Source: Bacillus sp. ZZV12-4809 (GTDB lineage Bacteria > Bacillota > Bacilli > Bacillales > Cytobacillaceae). From it: a stretch of DNA of 64,000 nucleotides. The notes under the pieces are model-generated. The model saw only the letters and a program-made list of their open reading frames with translations, searched no databases and had not been told where the DNA came from. This document shows positions 57,134-64,000 of this stretch, piece by piece (positions within the stretch are counted from its first letter, which is position 1; each line of letters begins with the position of its first letter). The translations under genes were made by a program, and so were the position numbers. The stretch is from contig NZ_VCRN01000011.1 in NCBI RefSeq assembly GCF_009849585.1, forward strand, positions 103,314 through 167,313. The letters run 5' to 3'.

Positions 57134-57865
57134 ATGAACAACACTAACAACTGTGAAAAACTTGCCACAGCAGAAGAAGCCGTACAGTTTATTCAGCAGG
57201 GAGACAGTGTATTAGTAGGGGGGTTCGGTCTTTGCGGTACTCCGTTTACACTAATAAACACAATTACAGAAACAGATCATGCCCGCGAATTAACGATTAT
57301 CAGCAATAATTTAGGGGAAGCAGGCAAAGGCTTAGGAAAACTACTAATCTCTAAACATGTAAGAAAAGCAGTTGGTTCGTATTTTACATCGAATCGTGAT
57401 GCAGTAAAAGCATGGAAAAACGGCGAACTGGAGATTGAACTTATTCCTCAGGGTACTCTTGCAGAGGCGATTCGTGCAGGTGGTGCGGGGATAGCCGGAT
57501 TTTATACAAAAACAGCTGTTGGAACTAAGCTGGCAGATGGAAAGGAAGAACGCACTTTTGATGGGGAAAGGTATATCTTCATAAGAGGCATAAAAGCAAA
57601 CGTGGCTCTTATAAAAGCTGAAAAAGCGGATACACTTGGGAATCTTATCTATTCAAAAACTGCCCGGAATTTCAACCCGATGATGGCAACGGCTGCCAAA
57701 CTGGTTATTGCCGAAGTGGATGAGATAGTTGAAGCAGGTACGCTTGATCCTGAAAAGATAGTTACACCCCATTCCTTTGTTGATATGGTCGTTATGAATG
57801 ATCGCTATGAAAAAATAGGTGGTGAGTATGTTGAGCGTTGCCGGCAAGAAATTGGATACAGATAA
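57134..57865 (+). CDS. scoA: 3-oxoacid CoA-transferase subunit A
   Basis: 243 aa from ATG 57134 (GGAGGCCGG upstream). Family I CoA-transferase alpha chain: DSVLVGGFGLCGTPFTLI, ISNNLGEAGKGLGKLL, EIELIPQGTLAEAIRAGGAGIAGFYTKTAVGT, RNFNPMMATAAKLVIAEVDEIVEAG. With subunit B it moves CoA between acyl-CoA and a free acid such as acetoacetate or a dicarboxylate; the name scoA follows the Bacillus naming, but AtoD or a glutarate-type transferase is possible. Subunit B starts inside its 3' end. Confidence 0.88.
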   Translation: MNNTNNCEKLATAEEAVQFIQQGDSVLVGGFGLCGTPFTLINTITETDHARELTIISNNLGEAGKGLGKLLISKHVRKAVGSYFTSNRDAVKAWKNGELEIELIPQGTLAEAIRAGGAGIAGFYTKTAVGTKLADGKEERTFDGERYIFIRGIKANVALIKAEKADTLGNLIYSKTARNFNPMMATAAKLVIAEVDEIVEAGTLDPEKIVTPHSFVDMVVMNDRYEKIGGEYVERCRQEIGYR

Positions 57866-58508
57866 AGTAAGGGTTGCAAAAAGAATTGCCATGGAGCTCC
57901 CGCAAGGCTCTGTTGTCAATCTTGGTGTAGGTATACCTACCTTAATTCAGAACTATTTAAGGCCTGAAAGCAAAGTTTACCTGCAATCAGAAAACGGTCT
58001 GCTGGGAATGGGGCCTACTCCTCCAGAGGAGGAGATAGATATGGATTTGATCAGTGCCAGCAAACACCCGATTTCATTGGGATTAGGCGCCAGCATTTTT
58101 TCAAGTTCTGACTCATTTGTCATGATTCGCGGCGGGCATATTGATGTGGCCGTTTTAGGTGCACTTCAAGTAAGCGGATCAGGAGAAATAGCGAACTGGG
58201 CAGTTCCCGGTCAGGATATTTTGGGAGTTGGCGGTGCCATGGATTTAGTAGCGAGTGCAAAAAAAATTATAATTGCAATTACCCATGTAACTAAAGACAA
58301 TCTCCCGAAAATTGTGAGTACCCTAACTTATCCTTCAAGTGGAATTCGTAAGGCGGAAATGATTGTGACAGAAAAAGCTGTATTTAAAGTGTACAATGGA
58401 GAGCTGTTTCTTGAGGAAATATCTAATAACACCACTATTGAGGAAATAAGAAGTATGACAGATGCAGCTTTTATCATATCAGAAAAACTTAAAAAAATGC
58501 CTGTTTAA
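57828..58508 (+). CDS. scoB: 3-oxoacid CoA-transferase subunit B
   Basis: 226 aa from ATG 57828, with AGGTGGTGAG just upstream; the 38-bp overlap with subunit A couples their translation. Family I beta chain: VNLGVGIPTLIQNYL and the catalytic glutamate in VYLQSENGLLGMGPTP (the Glu forms the CoA thioester), then FVMIRGGHIDVAVLGALQVSGSGEIANWAVPG. Completes the transferase that would activate an acid for the beta-oxidation steps encoded next. Confidence 0.9.
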   Translation: MLSVAGKKLDTDKVRVAKRIAMELPQGSVVNLGVGIPTLIQNYLRPESKVYLQSENGLLGMGPTPPEEEIDMDLISASKHPISLGLGASIFSSSDSFVMIRGGHIDVAVLGALQVSGSGEIANWAVPGQDILGVGGAMDLVASAKKIIIAITHVTKDNLPKIVSTLTYPSSGIRKAEMIVTEKAVFKVYNGELFLEEISNNTTIEEIRSMTDAAFIISEKLKKMPV

Positions 58509-58524
58509 TAGAAAGGTGCTAAAA

Positions 58525-59301
58525 ATGGATCTAAATAATATTCTGGTTCGTGAAGAAGAAAGTATTGGTTTTATCATTATTAACCGTCCTGAATTAAGAA
58601 ATGCCTTAAATCTTGATACCCTGCTGGAAGTAGAAAAAGCACTGGATGTATTGAGGGAAAATGAAAACATCCGTGTCATCATTTTTACGGGTGCTGGCGA
58701 AAAATCTTTTGCCGCTGGTGCAGACATAAACCAGCTAAGCAAAAGGACCATGATTGATGCCCTTAAGCCAAATATGACAGCAACCTACCGGAAAATAGAA
58801 GACTATGAGAAGCCGACCATAGCTGCAATTAATGGATATGCTTTAGGAGGGGGATTGGAGCTTGCACTTGCCTGTGATATCCGTATAGCTTCTTTAAATG
58901 CAAAGGTGGGGCTTCCAGAAGTAGGCTTAGGGATTATCCCTGGAGCCGGCGGTACACAGCGCCTTTCCAGAATTATAGGAAAGGGCAAAGCAATGGAACT
59001 CATTCTAACTGGTGATGTAATTACCTCAGCAGAAGCGGAAAGATTGAATATAATCAGTAAAGCCGTTCCGCAGGAAGAACTGATTGATACGGCAAAAGAA
59101 TATGCAAGAAAATTAAGCTTAAAAGGGCCCCTTGCATTAAGAATGGCGAAGGCTGCTGTTAATCGCGGAGCAGACATGGAAATGGAAACAGCGCTTTATT
59201 TGGAAAAGCTTGCTCAGACTATATTAATTGGCTCGGAAGATAAATTGGAAGGAACAGAAGCCTTTTTAGAGAAAAGAACACCACAATTTAAAGGTAAGTA
59301 A
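58525..59301 (+). CDS. Enoyl-CoA hydratase (crotonase family)
   Basis: 258 aa from ATG 58525 (GAAAGGTGC upstream). Crotonase features: [29 protein letters not shown] (oxyanion hole), [20 protein letters not shown] (first catalytic Glu), and [17 protein letters not shown] (second catalytic Glu). Both glutamates of true hydratases are present, so hydration of crotonyl-CoA or a related enoyl-CoA is expected. It lies 16 bp after the CoA-transferase B gene. Confidence 0.9.
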   Translation: MDLNNILVREEESIGFIIINRPELRNALNLDTLLEVEKALDVLRENENIRVIIFTGAGEKSFAAGADINQLSKRTMIDALKPNMTATYRKIEDYEKPTIAAINGYALGGGLELALACDIRIASLNAKVGLPEVGLGIIPGAGGTQRLSRIIGKGKAMELILTGDVITSAEAERLNIISKAVPQEELIDTAKEYARKLSLKGPLALRMAKAAVNRGADMEMETALYLEKLAQTILIGSEDKLEGTEAFLEKRTPQFKGK

Positions 59302-59326
59302 CCAATTTCAACAATTAGGGGGAAAA

Positions 59327-60502
59327 ATGATGGATTTTACATTTTCAGAGGACATTCAGCTTCTAAAAAAAGCAGTTGGAGACTATGTGCAAGGCGAAGT
59401 AGAGCGGGTGGCGATGGATATTGAGGAGAATGATGAAATTCCAAGCCATATCGTTGAGAGCTCGAAGGAAATGGGATTATTCGGGTTAAGTATACCAGAG
59501 GAATATGGCGGGTTGGGCCTAAATTGGGTTGGGAAATGTGCTATTTATGAAGAATTGGGAAAAACCCATAATGGATACACAACGTTAATCGGCGCCCATA
59601 CTGGCATCGGTACGGCGGGAATTGTGGAGCTTGGAACAAAGGAACAGAAGGAAAAATATCTTCCTAGGATGGCAAGCGGTGAATGGATTGGCGCATTTGC
59701 GCTAACGGAGCCGAGTGCAGGTTCTAATGCCTCGAATCTGAAAACAAAGGCAGAAAAAAAGGGAGATAAATATATATTAAATGGTTCTAAACATTATATT
59801 ACGAATGCGGTCTGCGGAAACGTTTTTACGGTAATGGCTGTCACCGATCCGAGTAAAGGGGCAAAAGGAATCACTTCATTTATAGTGGAAAAAGACTTTC
59901 CTGGATTTATTGTTGGTGCAGTAGAGCGGAAAATGGGACTTCGAGGTTCCCATTCAGCTGAACTTTTCTTTGAAAATTGTGAGGTGCCTGCAGAAAATGT
60001 TCTTGGAGAAGAAGGCAGAGGGTATGTGAACGCACTGAAAATTCTCGCAAATGGCAGAGCTGGGCTTGCAGCCAGAAATCTGGGCTCATGTGAAAAGCTT
60101 CTTGAACTCAGCATGAGCTATGCTATGCAGCGGGAACAGTTTGGCAAACCGATTTTTGAACAGCAAGCTGTTCAGCATATGCTTTCAGACATGGCATTGG
60201 AGATTGAAGTGCTCCGTTCCATGACTTATCGTGTAGCCTGGATGGCTGATCAGGGTAAGAGGGTTGTCAAAGAAGCAGCCATGGCAAAATTATATGGATC
60301 TGAAGTATATAATCGCGTGGCGGATTTAGCTGTCCAAATACACGGTGGCATCGGGTATATGAAGGATTATCCAATTGAACGCTTTTACCGGGACGCGAGA
60401 ATTACGAAAATTTATGAAGGCACAAGCCAAATTCAAAAAAACATTATTGCCGGCGAACTAAACAGGGAATTTCTTAAAAAAATGCCTGTAAACAGTCGCT
60501 AA
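59327..60502 (+). CDS. Acyl-CoA dehydrogenase
   Basis: 391 aa (or 390 from the second ATG at 59330; AGGGGG upstream). Family signatures [20 protein letters not shown] and [39 protein letters not shown], with the catalytic base Glu364 in IYEGTS, the short-chain position. FAD-dependent oxidation of an acyl-CoA to the enoyl-CoA. A decarboxylating glutaryl-CoA type would fit the pathway idea, but the sequence looks more like a general short-chain enzyme. Within the operon, 25 bp after the hydratase gene. Confidence 0.9.
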   Translation: MMDFTFSEDIQLLKKAVGDYVQGEVERVAMDIEENDEIPSHIVESSKEMGLFGLSIPEEYGGLGLNWVGKCAIYEELGKTHNGYTTLIGAHTGIGTAGIVELGTKEQKEKYLPRMASGEWIGAFALTEPSAGSNASNLKTKAEKKGDKYILNGSKHYITNAVCGNVFTVMAVTDPSKGAKGITSFIVEKDFPGFIVGAVERKMGLRGSHSAELFFENCEVPAENVLGEEGRGYVNALKILANGRAGLAARNLGSCEKLLELSMSYAMQREQFGKPIFEQQAVQHMLSDMALEIEVLRSMTYRVAWMADQGKRVVKEAAMAKLYGSEVYNRVADLAVQIHGGIGYMKDYPIERFYRDARITKIYEGTSQIQKNIIAGELNREFLKKMPVNSR

Positions 60503-60534
60503 GTAGCGAATACACCACATCTAACAAGGGGGAA

Positions 60535-61731
60535 ATGATGAGAAACGCAGTTATAATTGAAGGTGTACGAACTGCCATTGGAAGGATGGGCGGTACACTT
60601 AAGGATATAGAGGTTGATTTTCTTTCAGAAAAAGTAATGAGGGGAGCACTTGAAAGAAGCCGGCTGGAAGGTTCAGAAGTTGGTGAAGTGGTTTGGGGTC
60701 ATGCGAAACAAAGTTCAGATGTCCCCAATTTAGCCAGGCTGGCAGCGTTAAGAGCCGGACTTCCTGTCGAGGTGCCGGGATATACCGTTCACCGCCAGTG
60801 CGGATCAGGATTGCAGGCGATCAATAATGCAGCACAGCAAATTCAGTGCGGATTATCTGATATTGTGCTAGCCGGCGGCGGGGAAAGCATGAGTACGGCT
60901 CCCTATTATTTGAGGAAGGCTAGATATGGGTATGGTGCAGGAAATGCAGAAATTGTGGATCCTAATACAGAAAGCCAGCCAAGGGCACAGCCGATTGAAG
61001 TATATGGGAACCTGACAATGGGACTGACAGCTGAGAATCTCGCTGAAAGATATCTCATCAGCAGAGAAGAACAGGACGAATTTGCCCTTGAAAGTCAGCA
61101 AAAGGCAGCTGCCGCTATTCAGCAGGGGAAGTTTAAAGAGGAAATTATTCCATATGAAGTGAAAGTGAAAAAAGAAAAGATTGTTTTTGATACAGATGAG
61201 CATCCACGCTTAACGAGTTTAGATAAACTTGCTTCTTTAAAAGCCGTGTTCAAGCAAGGAGGCACTGTTACAGCTGGAAATGCGAGCGGACGCAATGATG
61301 GAGCTGCAGCATTGGTGATGATGGCCGAGGAAGCAGCCTTAAGCAGAGGGCTTAGCCCTCGCCTCAGGGTTATTTCACAAGCAGCTGCCGGGGTATCGCC
61401 GGAAATTATGGGTATTGGTCCAGTGCCAGCTGTCATGAAGGCACTTAAGCTGGCGGGGCTGACTCTTGATGAAATAGACCTGGTAGAGCTGAATGAAGCC
61501 TTTGCTGCTCAGGCACTGGCTGTTGTTAAAGAGTTGAATATCGACAGAAGTAAATTAAATGTTAATGGCGGTGCTATTGCGTTAGGCCATCCAATTGGGG
61601 GAACCGGAGCCATCTTGACTGTCAAAATCATGAATGAGCTTGAAAGAAGAGGCGGCCGCTATGGTTTAATCACGGCCTGTATTGGCGGCGGTCAGGGTAT
61701 CGCAACGATCGTTGAAAATTTACGAGTATAA
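60535..61731 (+). CDS. Thiolase (acetyl-CoA C-acyltransferase)
   Basis: 398 aa (397 from ATG 60538, which puts the nucleophile at the usual Cys88). Active-site residues: Cys in VHRQCGSGLQAI, His in NGGAIALGHPIGGTGA, and the second Cys in TACIGGGQG. RxAIGRMGG at the N-terminus and VTAGNASGRNDGAAAL in the middle are typical. It would cleave acetoacetyl-CoA to two acetyl-CoA after the dehydrogenase encoded at the start of the operon. AAGGGGGAAATG ribosome site. Confidence 0.92.
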   Translation: MMRNAVIIEGVRTAIGRMGGTLKDIEVDFLSEKVMRGALERSRLEGSEVGEVVWGHAKQSSDVPNLARLAALRAGLPVEVPGYTVHRQCGSGLQAINNAAQQIQCGLSDIVLAGGGESMSTAPYYLRKARYGYGAGNAEIVDPNTESQPRAQPIEVYGNLTMGLTAENLAERYLISREEQDEFALESQQKAAAAIQQGKFKEEIIPYEVKVKKEKIVFDTDEHPRLTSLDKLASLKAVFKQGGTVTAGNASGRNDGAAALVMMAEEAALSRGLSPRLRVISQAAAGVSPEIMGIGPVPAVMKALKLAGLTLDEIDLVELNEAFAAQALAVVKELNIDRSKLNVNGGAIALGHPIGGTGAILTVKIMNELERRGGRYGLITACIGGGQGIATIVENLRV

Positions 61732-61751
61732 AGGGCTGGAGGGAATTTAAC

Positions 61752-62747
61752 ATGCGCCTACCCCGTGTTTTGCAAATACTTCCGATGTATCATCCAGAAG
61801 GAGAAAAGCTTCTTCGTGAAGGTGCAGAAGTAATTCAAACTGACAATTATAGCCCAGACCATTTATGTGAAATGGTGAAGGGTGCAGACGGAATTGTTTT
61901 GAGAGCACCTGCACGAATTACTAAGGAAGTGATTGATGCGAATCCTTACTTAAAAGTCATCTCCGGTGCCGGAGTAGGGCTTGATAATATTGAGGTGGAA
62001 TATGCAACACAGAAGGGAATTCCCGTACTGCATGCACCTTCTGTCAATAAAGTATCAACAGCTGAGCATGCAGTCATGCTTCTGATGGCACTGGCTAAGT
62101 CGGTTATTCCGCTTCATGACAAGATGAGGAAGGGAGATTACAATTCGCGAAATTATCTTATTCCTCATGAGCTTAAGGGCAAAAAAGCTGGTTTGATTGG
62201 TTTTGGAAACATTGCACAAGAAGTGGCTAAACGTTTAAAGCTCGGTTTTGAAATGGATGTAACTGCATGGGTAAGGGAGTATCATCCAGAAAAGCACGGC
62301 TTATCTAAAGGACTCGGTATTAGAGTTAGTACAAACTTGGAAGAGGTATTCCGGAAATCGGATTTTATATCCCTGCATATTCCCTTAAATGATTCAACAA
62401 GATATTCTATTGATTATAAGCTGTTCTCCATCATGAAGCCAACCGCTTATGTAATCAATACTGCACGGGGAGCGGTTGTAAACCAAGAGGATTTATATGA
62501 GGCATTAAGAGATGGAAAAATTGCAGGAGCTGGATTGGATGTATTTAATCCGGAGCCGCCAGCCCGGGATCTTCCGCTGCTTTCTTTGCCTAATGTGGTT
62601 CTGACACCCCATGTAGGCGGTACAACGGCTGAATGCAATTTCATCACGTCTACTACCGTTGCTAAAAATGTAATTAATGTACTTAATGGAAAAAAGGCTG
62701 AATTTCTTGCAAATCCTGAAGTGCTAAATAAAAAAATATTAGAATAG
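61752..62747 (+). CDS. D-2-hydroxyacid dehydrogenase (SerA/GhrB-like)
   Basis: 331 aa. NAD motif GKKAGLIGFGNIAQEVAKRL near 150. Catalytic Arg in NTARGAVVNQEDL, Glu in AGLDVFNPEPP and His in LTPHVGGTTAE. There is no C-terminal ACT domain, so it is not a regulated serine-pathway enzyme; it more likely reduces or oxidises a 2-oxo/2-hydroxy acid. Its placement after thiolase suggests it handles a by-product or an alternative substrate of the same route. GGCTGGAGGG ribosome site. Confidence 0.85.
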   Translation: MRLPRVLQILPMYHPEGEKLLREGAEVIQTDNYSPDHLCEMVKGADGIVLRAPARITKEVIDANPYLKVISGAGVGLDNIEVEYATQKGIPVLHAPSVNKVSTAEHAVMLLMALAKSVIPLHDKMRKGDYNSRNYLIPHELKGKKAGLIGFGNIAQEVAKRLKLGFEMDVTAWVREYHPEKHGLSKGLGIRVSTNLEEVFRKSDFISLHIPLNDSTRYSIDYKLFSIMKPTAYVINTARGAVVNQEDLYEALRDGKIAGAGLDVFNPEPPARDLPLLSLPNVVLTPHVGGTTAECNFITSTTVAKNVINVLNGKKAEFLANPEVLNKKILE

Positions 62748-62757
62748 GAGCTCAAGT

Positions 62758-63837
62758 ATGGATCATTATTCAATCGCCTTGATTCCTGGTGATGGTATTG
62801 GAGTGGATGTTGTTCGGGAAGGGAAGAAAGTATTAGATACCATAAGTGATCTTCATGGCGGATTCTCCTTAACTTACAAAGAGTTTGATTGGAGCTGTGA
62901 ATATTACGCTAAGTATGGCAAGATGATGCCGGAAGATGGTCTGGAACAATTGAAAGACTTCGATTCTATTTTTCTGGGAGCAGTTGGTTATCCGGGAGTG
63001 CCAGACCATGTTTCGCTTTGGGGCTTATTGCTGCCAATCAGGCGTCAATTTGAACAATATATCAACCTTCGTCCTGTTAAGCTTTTAAAGGGACTGGATT
63101 CTCCATTAGCGGGAAAAACATCTGATCAGCTCGATTTCATTGTCATTAGAGAAAATAATGAAGGAGAGTATTCCAGTATCGGAGGGAGAATGTACGAAGG
63201 AACAGATCTTGATATGGCAATGCAAACCAGTGTGTTTACGCGTAAGGGAGTAGAAAGGGTTCTGAGATACGCGTTTGATCTTGCCGAAAAGCAAGGGAAA
63301 AGGAAGCATGTAACTGCAGCTACAAAGTCGAACGGCATTATCCATACGATGCCTTTTTGGGACCAATATGTTGAACGGATTAATCAGGAGTATCCCCTAG
63401 TGACAAGCAATACAGTTCATATTGATGCCTTAGCAGCCTTTTTTATCAGCAAGCCGGAGACGATGGATGTTGTTGTAGCTTCCAATTTATTTGGTGATAT
63501 TCTAACAGATTTGGGTGCAGCCATTGTGGGGGGCTTAGGCATTGCACCTTCTGCCAATATCAATCCCAAGAAGAAATTTCCATCCATGTTTGAACCCGTT
63601 CATGGCTCGGCACCGGACATAGCTGGTAAAGGTATTGCTAACCCCATTGCATCTATCTGGTGTACAAGTATGTTGCTTGATCACTTGGGGCAGGCAGAGT
63701 CAGCAAAAGCTATAATTGATGCCATGGAAGATGTATTACAGGAAAAGGAAGTGCTGACTCCTGACCTAGGGGGTAAATCGACGACAGAGCAAGTTGGTGA
63801 CTACATCTGCAAGAAATTGAAAGAGCGTCTCAGATAG
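62758..63837 (+). CDS. Tartrate/D-malate dehydrogenase-type enzyme (isocitrate/isopropylmalate family)
   Basis: 359 aa. ALIPGDGIGVDVVREG at the N-terminus, DHVSLWGLLLPIRRQFEQYINLRPVKLL (the tartrate/D-malate subgroup substrate loop), IRENNEGEYSSIGGRMYEGTD, the catalytic Lys/Asp in HIDALAAFFISKPETMDVVVASNLFGDILTDLGAAIVGGLG, and PVHGSAPDIAGKGIANPIA. These enzymes oxidise and decarboxylate D-malate or tartrate with NAD and a divalent metal. It lies 10 bp after the 2-hydroxyacid dehydrogenase gene and ends the operon. Confidence 0.88.
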   Translation: MDHYSIALIPGDGIGVDVVREGKKVLDTISDLHGGFSLTYKEFDWSCEYYAKYGKMMPEDGLEQLKDFDSIFLGAVGYPGVPDHVSLWGLLLPIRRQFEQYINLRPVKLLKGLDSPLAGKTSDQLDFIVIRENNEGEYSSIGGRMYEGTDLDMAMQTSVFTRKGVERVLRYAFDLAEKQGKRKHVTAATKSNGIIHTMPFWDQYVERINQEYPLVTSNTVHIDALAAFFISKPETMDVVVASNLFGDILTDLGAAIVGGLGIAPSANINPKKKFPSMFEPVHGSAPDIAGKGIANPIASIWCTSMLLDHLGQAESAKAIIDAMEDVLQEKEVLTPDLGGKSTTEQVGDYICKKLKERLR

Positions 63838-63879
63838 TCGTGTGCAAAGTGTCTAAAAGTTAAGTATAGGAAAGAAAAA

Positions 63880-63945
63880 GCAGCAAATTATCTTTGCTGC
63901 TCAGCTTGTGGAGAAAGGTATGATTTTTCCACAAGCTTTTTTTAT
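63880..63945 (+). terminator. Two hairpins ending the CoA operon
   Basis: GCAGCAAA/TTTGCTGC (63881-63900) is followed by AGCTTGTGGA/TCCACAAGCT (63903-63937) and a run of seven T. The second is a strong intrinsic terminator. The last 55 bases of the window show no gene. Confidence 0.88.
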
Positions 63946-64000
63946 TTTCTCAATTACTGACTTAAAAATAGGCTTTTTTTATGGAAAAACAATAGATCGC

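Noticed and set aside
1..64000. tRNA, rRNA, known riboswitch classes, insertion sequences and prophage genes
   Set aside because: No cloverleaf, rRNA segment, recognised aptamer core, transposase motif or phage structural gene was seen on either strand by eye.

Overview
The window looks like chromosomal DNA of a Bacillaceae bacterium, plausibly of the Cytobacillus/Mesobacillus type (genus is an inference). The reasons are strong AGGAGG-type ribosome sites, frequent TTG starts, dense intrinsic terminators, and Bacillus-type families: ykvI, the ykuNOP flavodoxin operon with Fur boxes, FbpB, YvrJ, DUF1659/DUF2922, DUF3231, an mtlA-mtlR-mtlD locus and an ErmD-like leader peptide. I saw no rRNA, tRNA, transposase, prophage or CRISPR array.

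Layout. 1-7.5 kb: end of an unknown gene, a menC/N-acylamino acid racemase gene, ykvI, a MocR-type regulator divergent from a class D beta-lactamase, a lipoprotein, a RidA-family protein, a membrane protein and a decayed gene. 7.5-10.3 kb: a minus-strand operon of an rRNA methyltransferase (RlmA type) and an Msr-like ABC-F protein, preceded by a promoter, the leader peptide MTHAMRLRFPTLNQ and two terminator hairpins; this looks like a macrolide-inducible attenuator. 10.3-21 kb: assorted single genes (EamA transporter, VOC protein, a tiny phospholipase A2-like protein, a cysteine desulfurase, DUF3231, a FrnE-like oxidoreductase, a ferritin-cupin fusion, a DUF2243 pair) interleaved with tandem repeat arrays. 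21-26.4 kb: mannitol PTS operon. 26.5-44.2 kb: an esterase, then a HutC-type regulator whose palindromic operator occurs four times across an amine/opine-type locus. That locus holds a PotABCD-like importer, a four-gene FAD/[2Fe-2S] dehydrogenase, a DUF1904 protein, an M20 peptidase, a Dpp-type peptide importer and a second D-amino-acid-oxidase-fold enzyme. 44.2-46.5 kb: YvrJ, DUF2922, DUF1659, a sigma-70-like factor and a winged-helix-like protein. 47.3-50.4 kb: Fur-controlled small proteins, ykuN-ykuO-ykuP and an fbpB-like gene. 50.8-53 kb: a short UvrA-like ATPase. 53.4-63.8 kb: an aminotransferase and aldehyde dehydrogenase, then a beta-oxidation-type operon (3-hydroxyacyl-CoA dehydrogenase, CoA-transferase A/B, enoyl-CoA hydratase, acyl-CoA dehydrogenase, thiolase, 2-hydroxyacid dehydrogenase, tartrate/D-malate-type dehydrogenase).

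Three things stand out. First, five intergenic tandem arrays of three unrelated sequence families all share a 52-bp period, close to five turns of B-DNA and not a multiple of three. Second, the FrnE-like gene at 18253 has a TGA exactly at the first cysteine of its CPFC active site, with a hairpin that fits the loose bacterial SECIS rule, so it is a candidate selenoprotein (or a fresh nonsense mutation). Third, the rlmA/ABC-F operon carries an ErmD-type MRLR stalling leader. All functional calls rest on reading motifs by eye; no database search was run.
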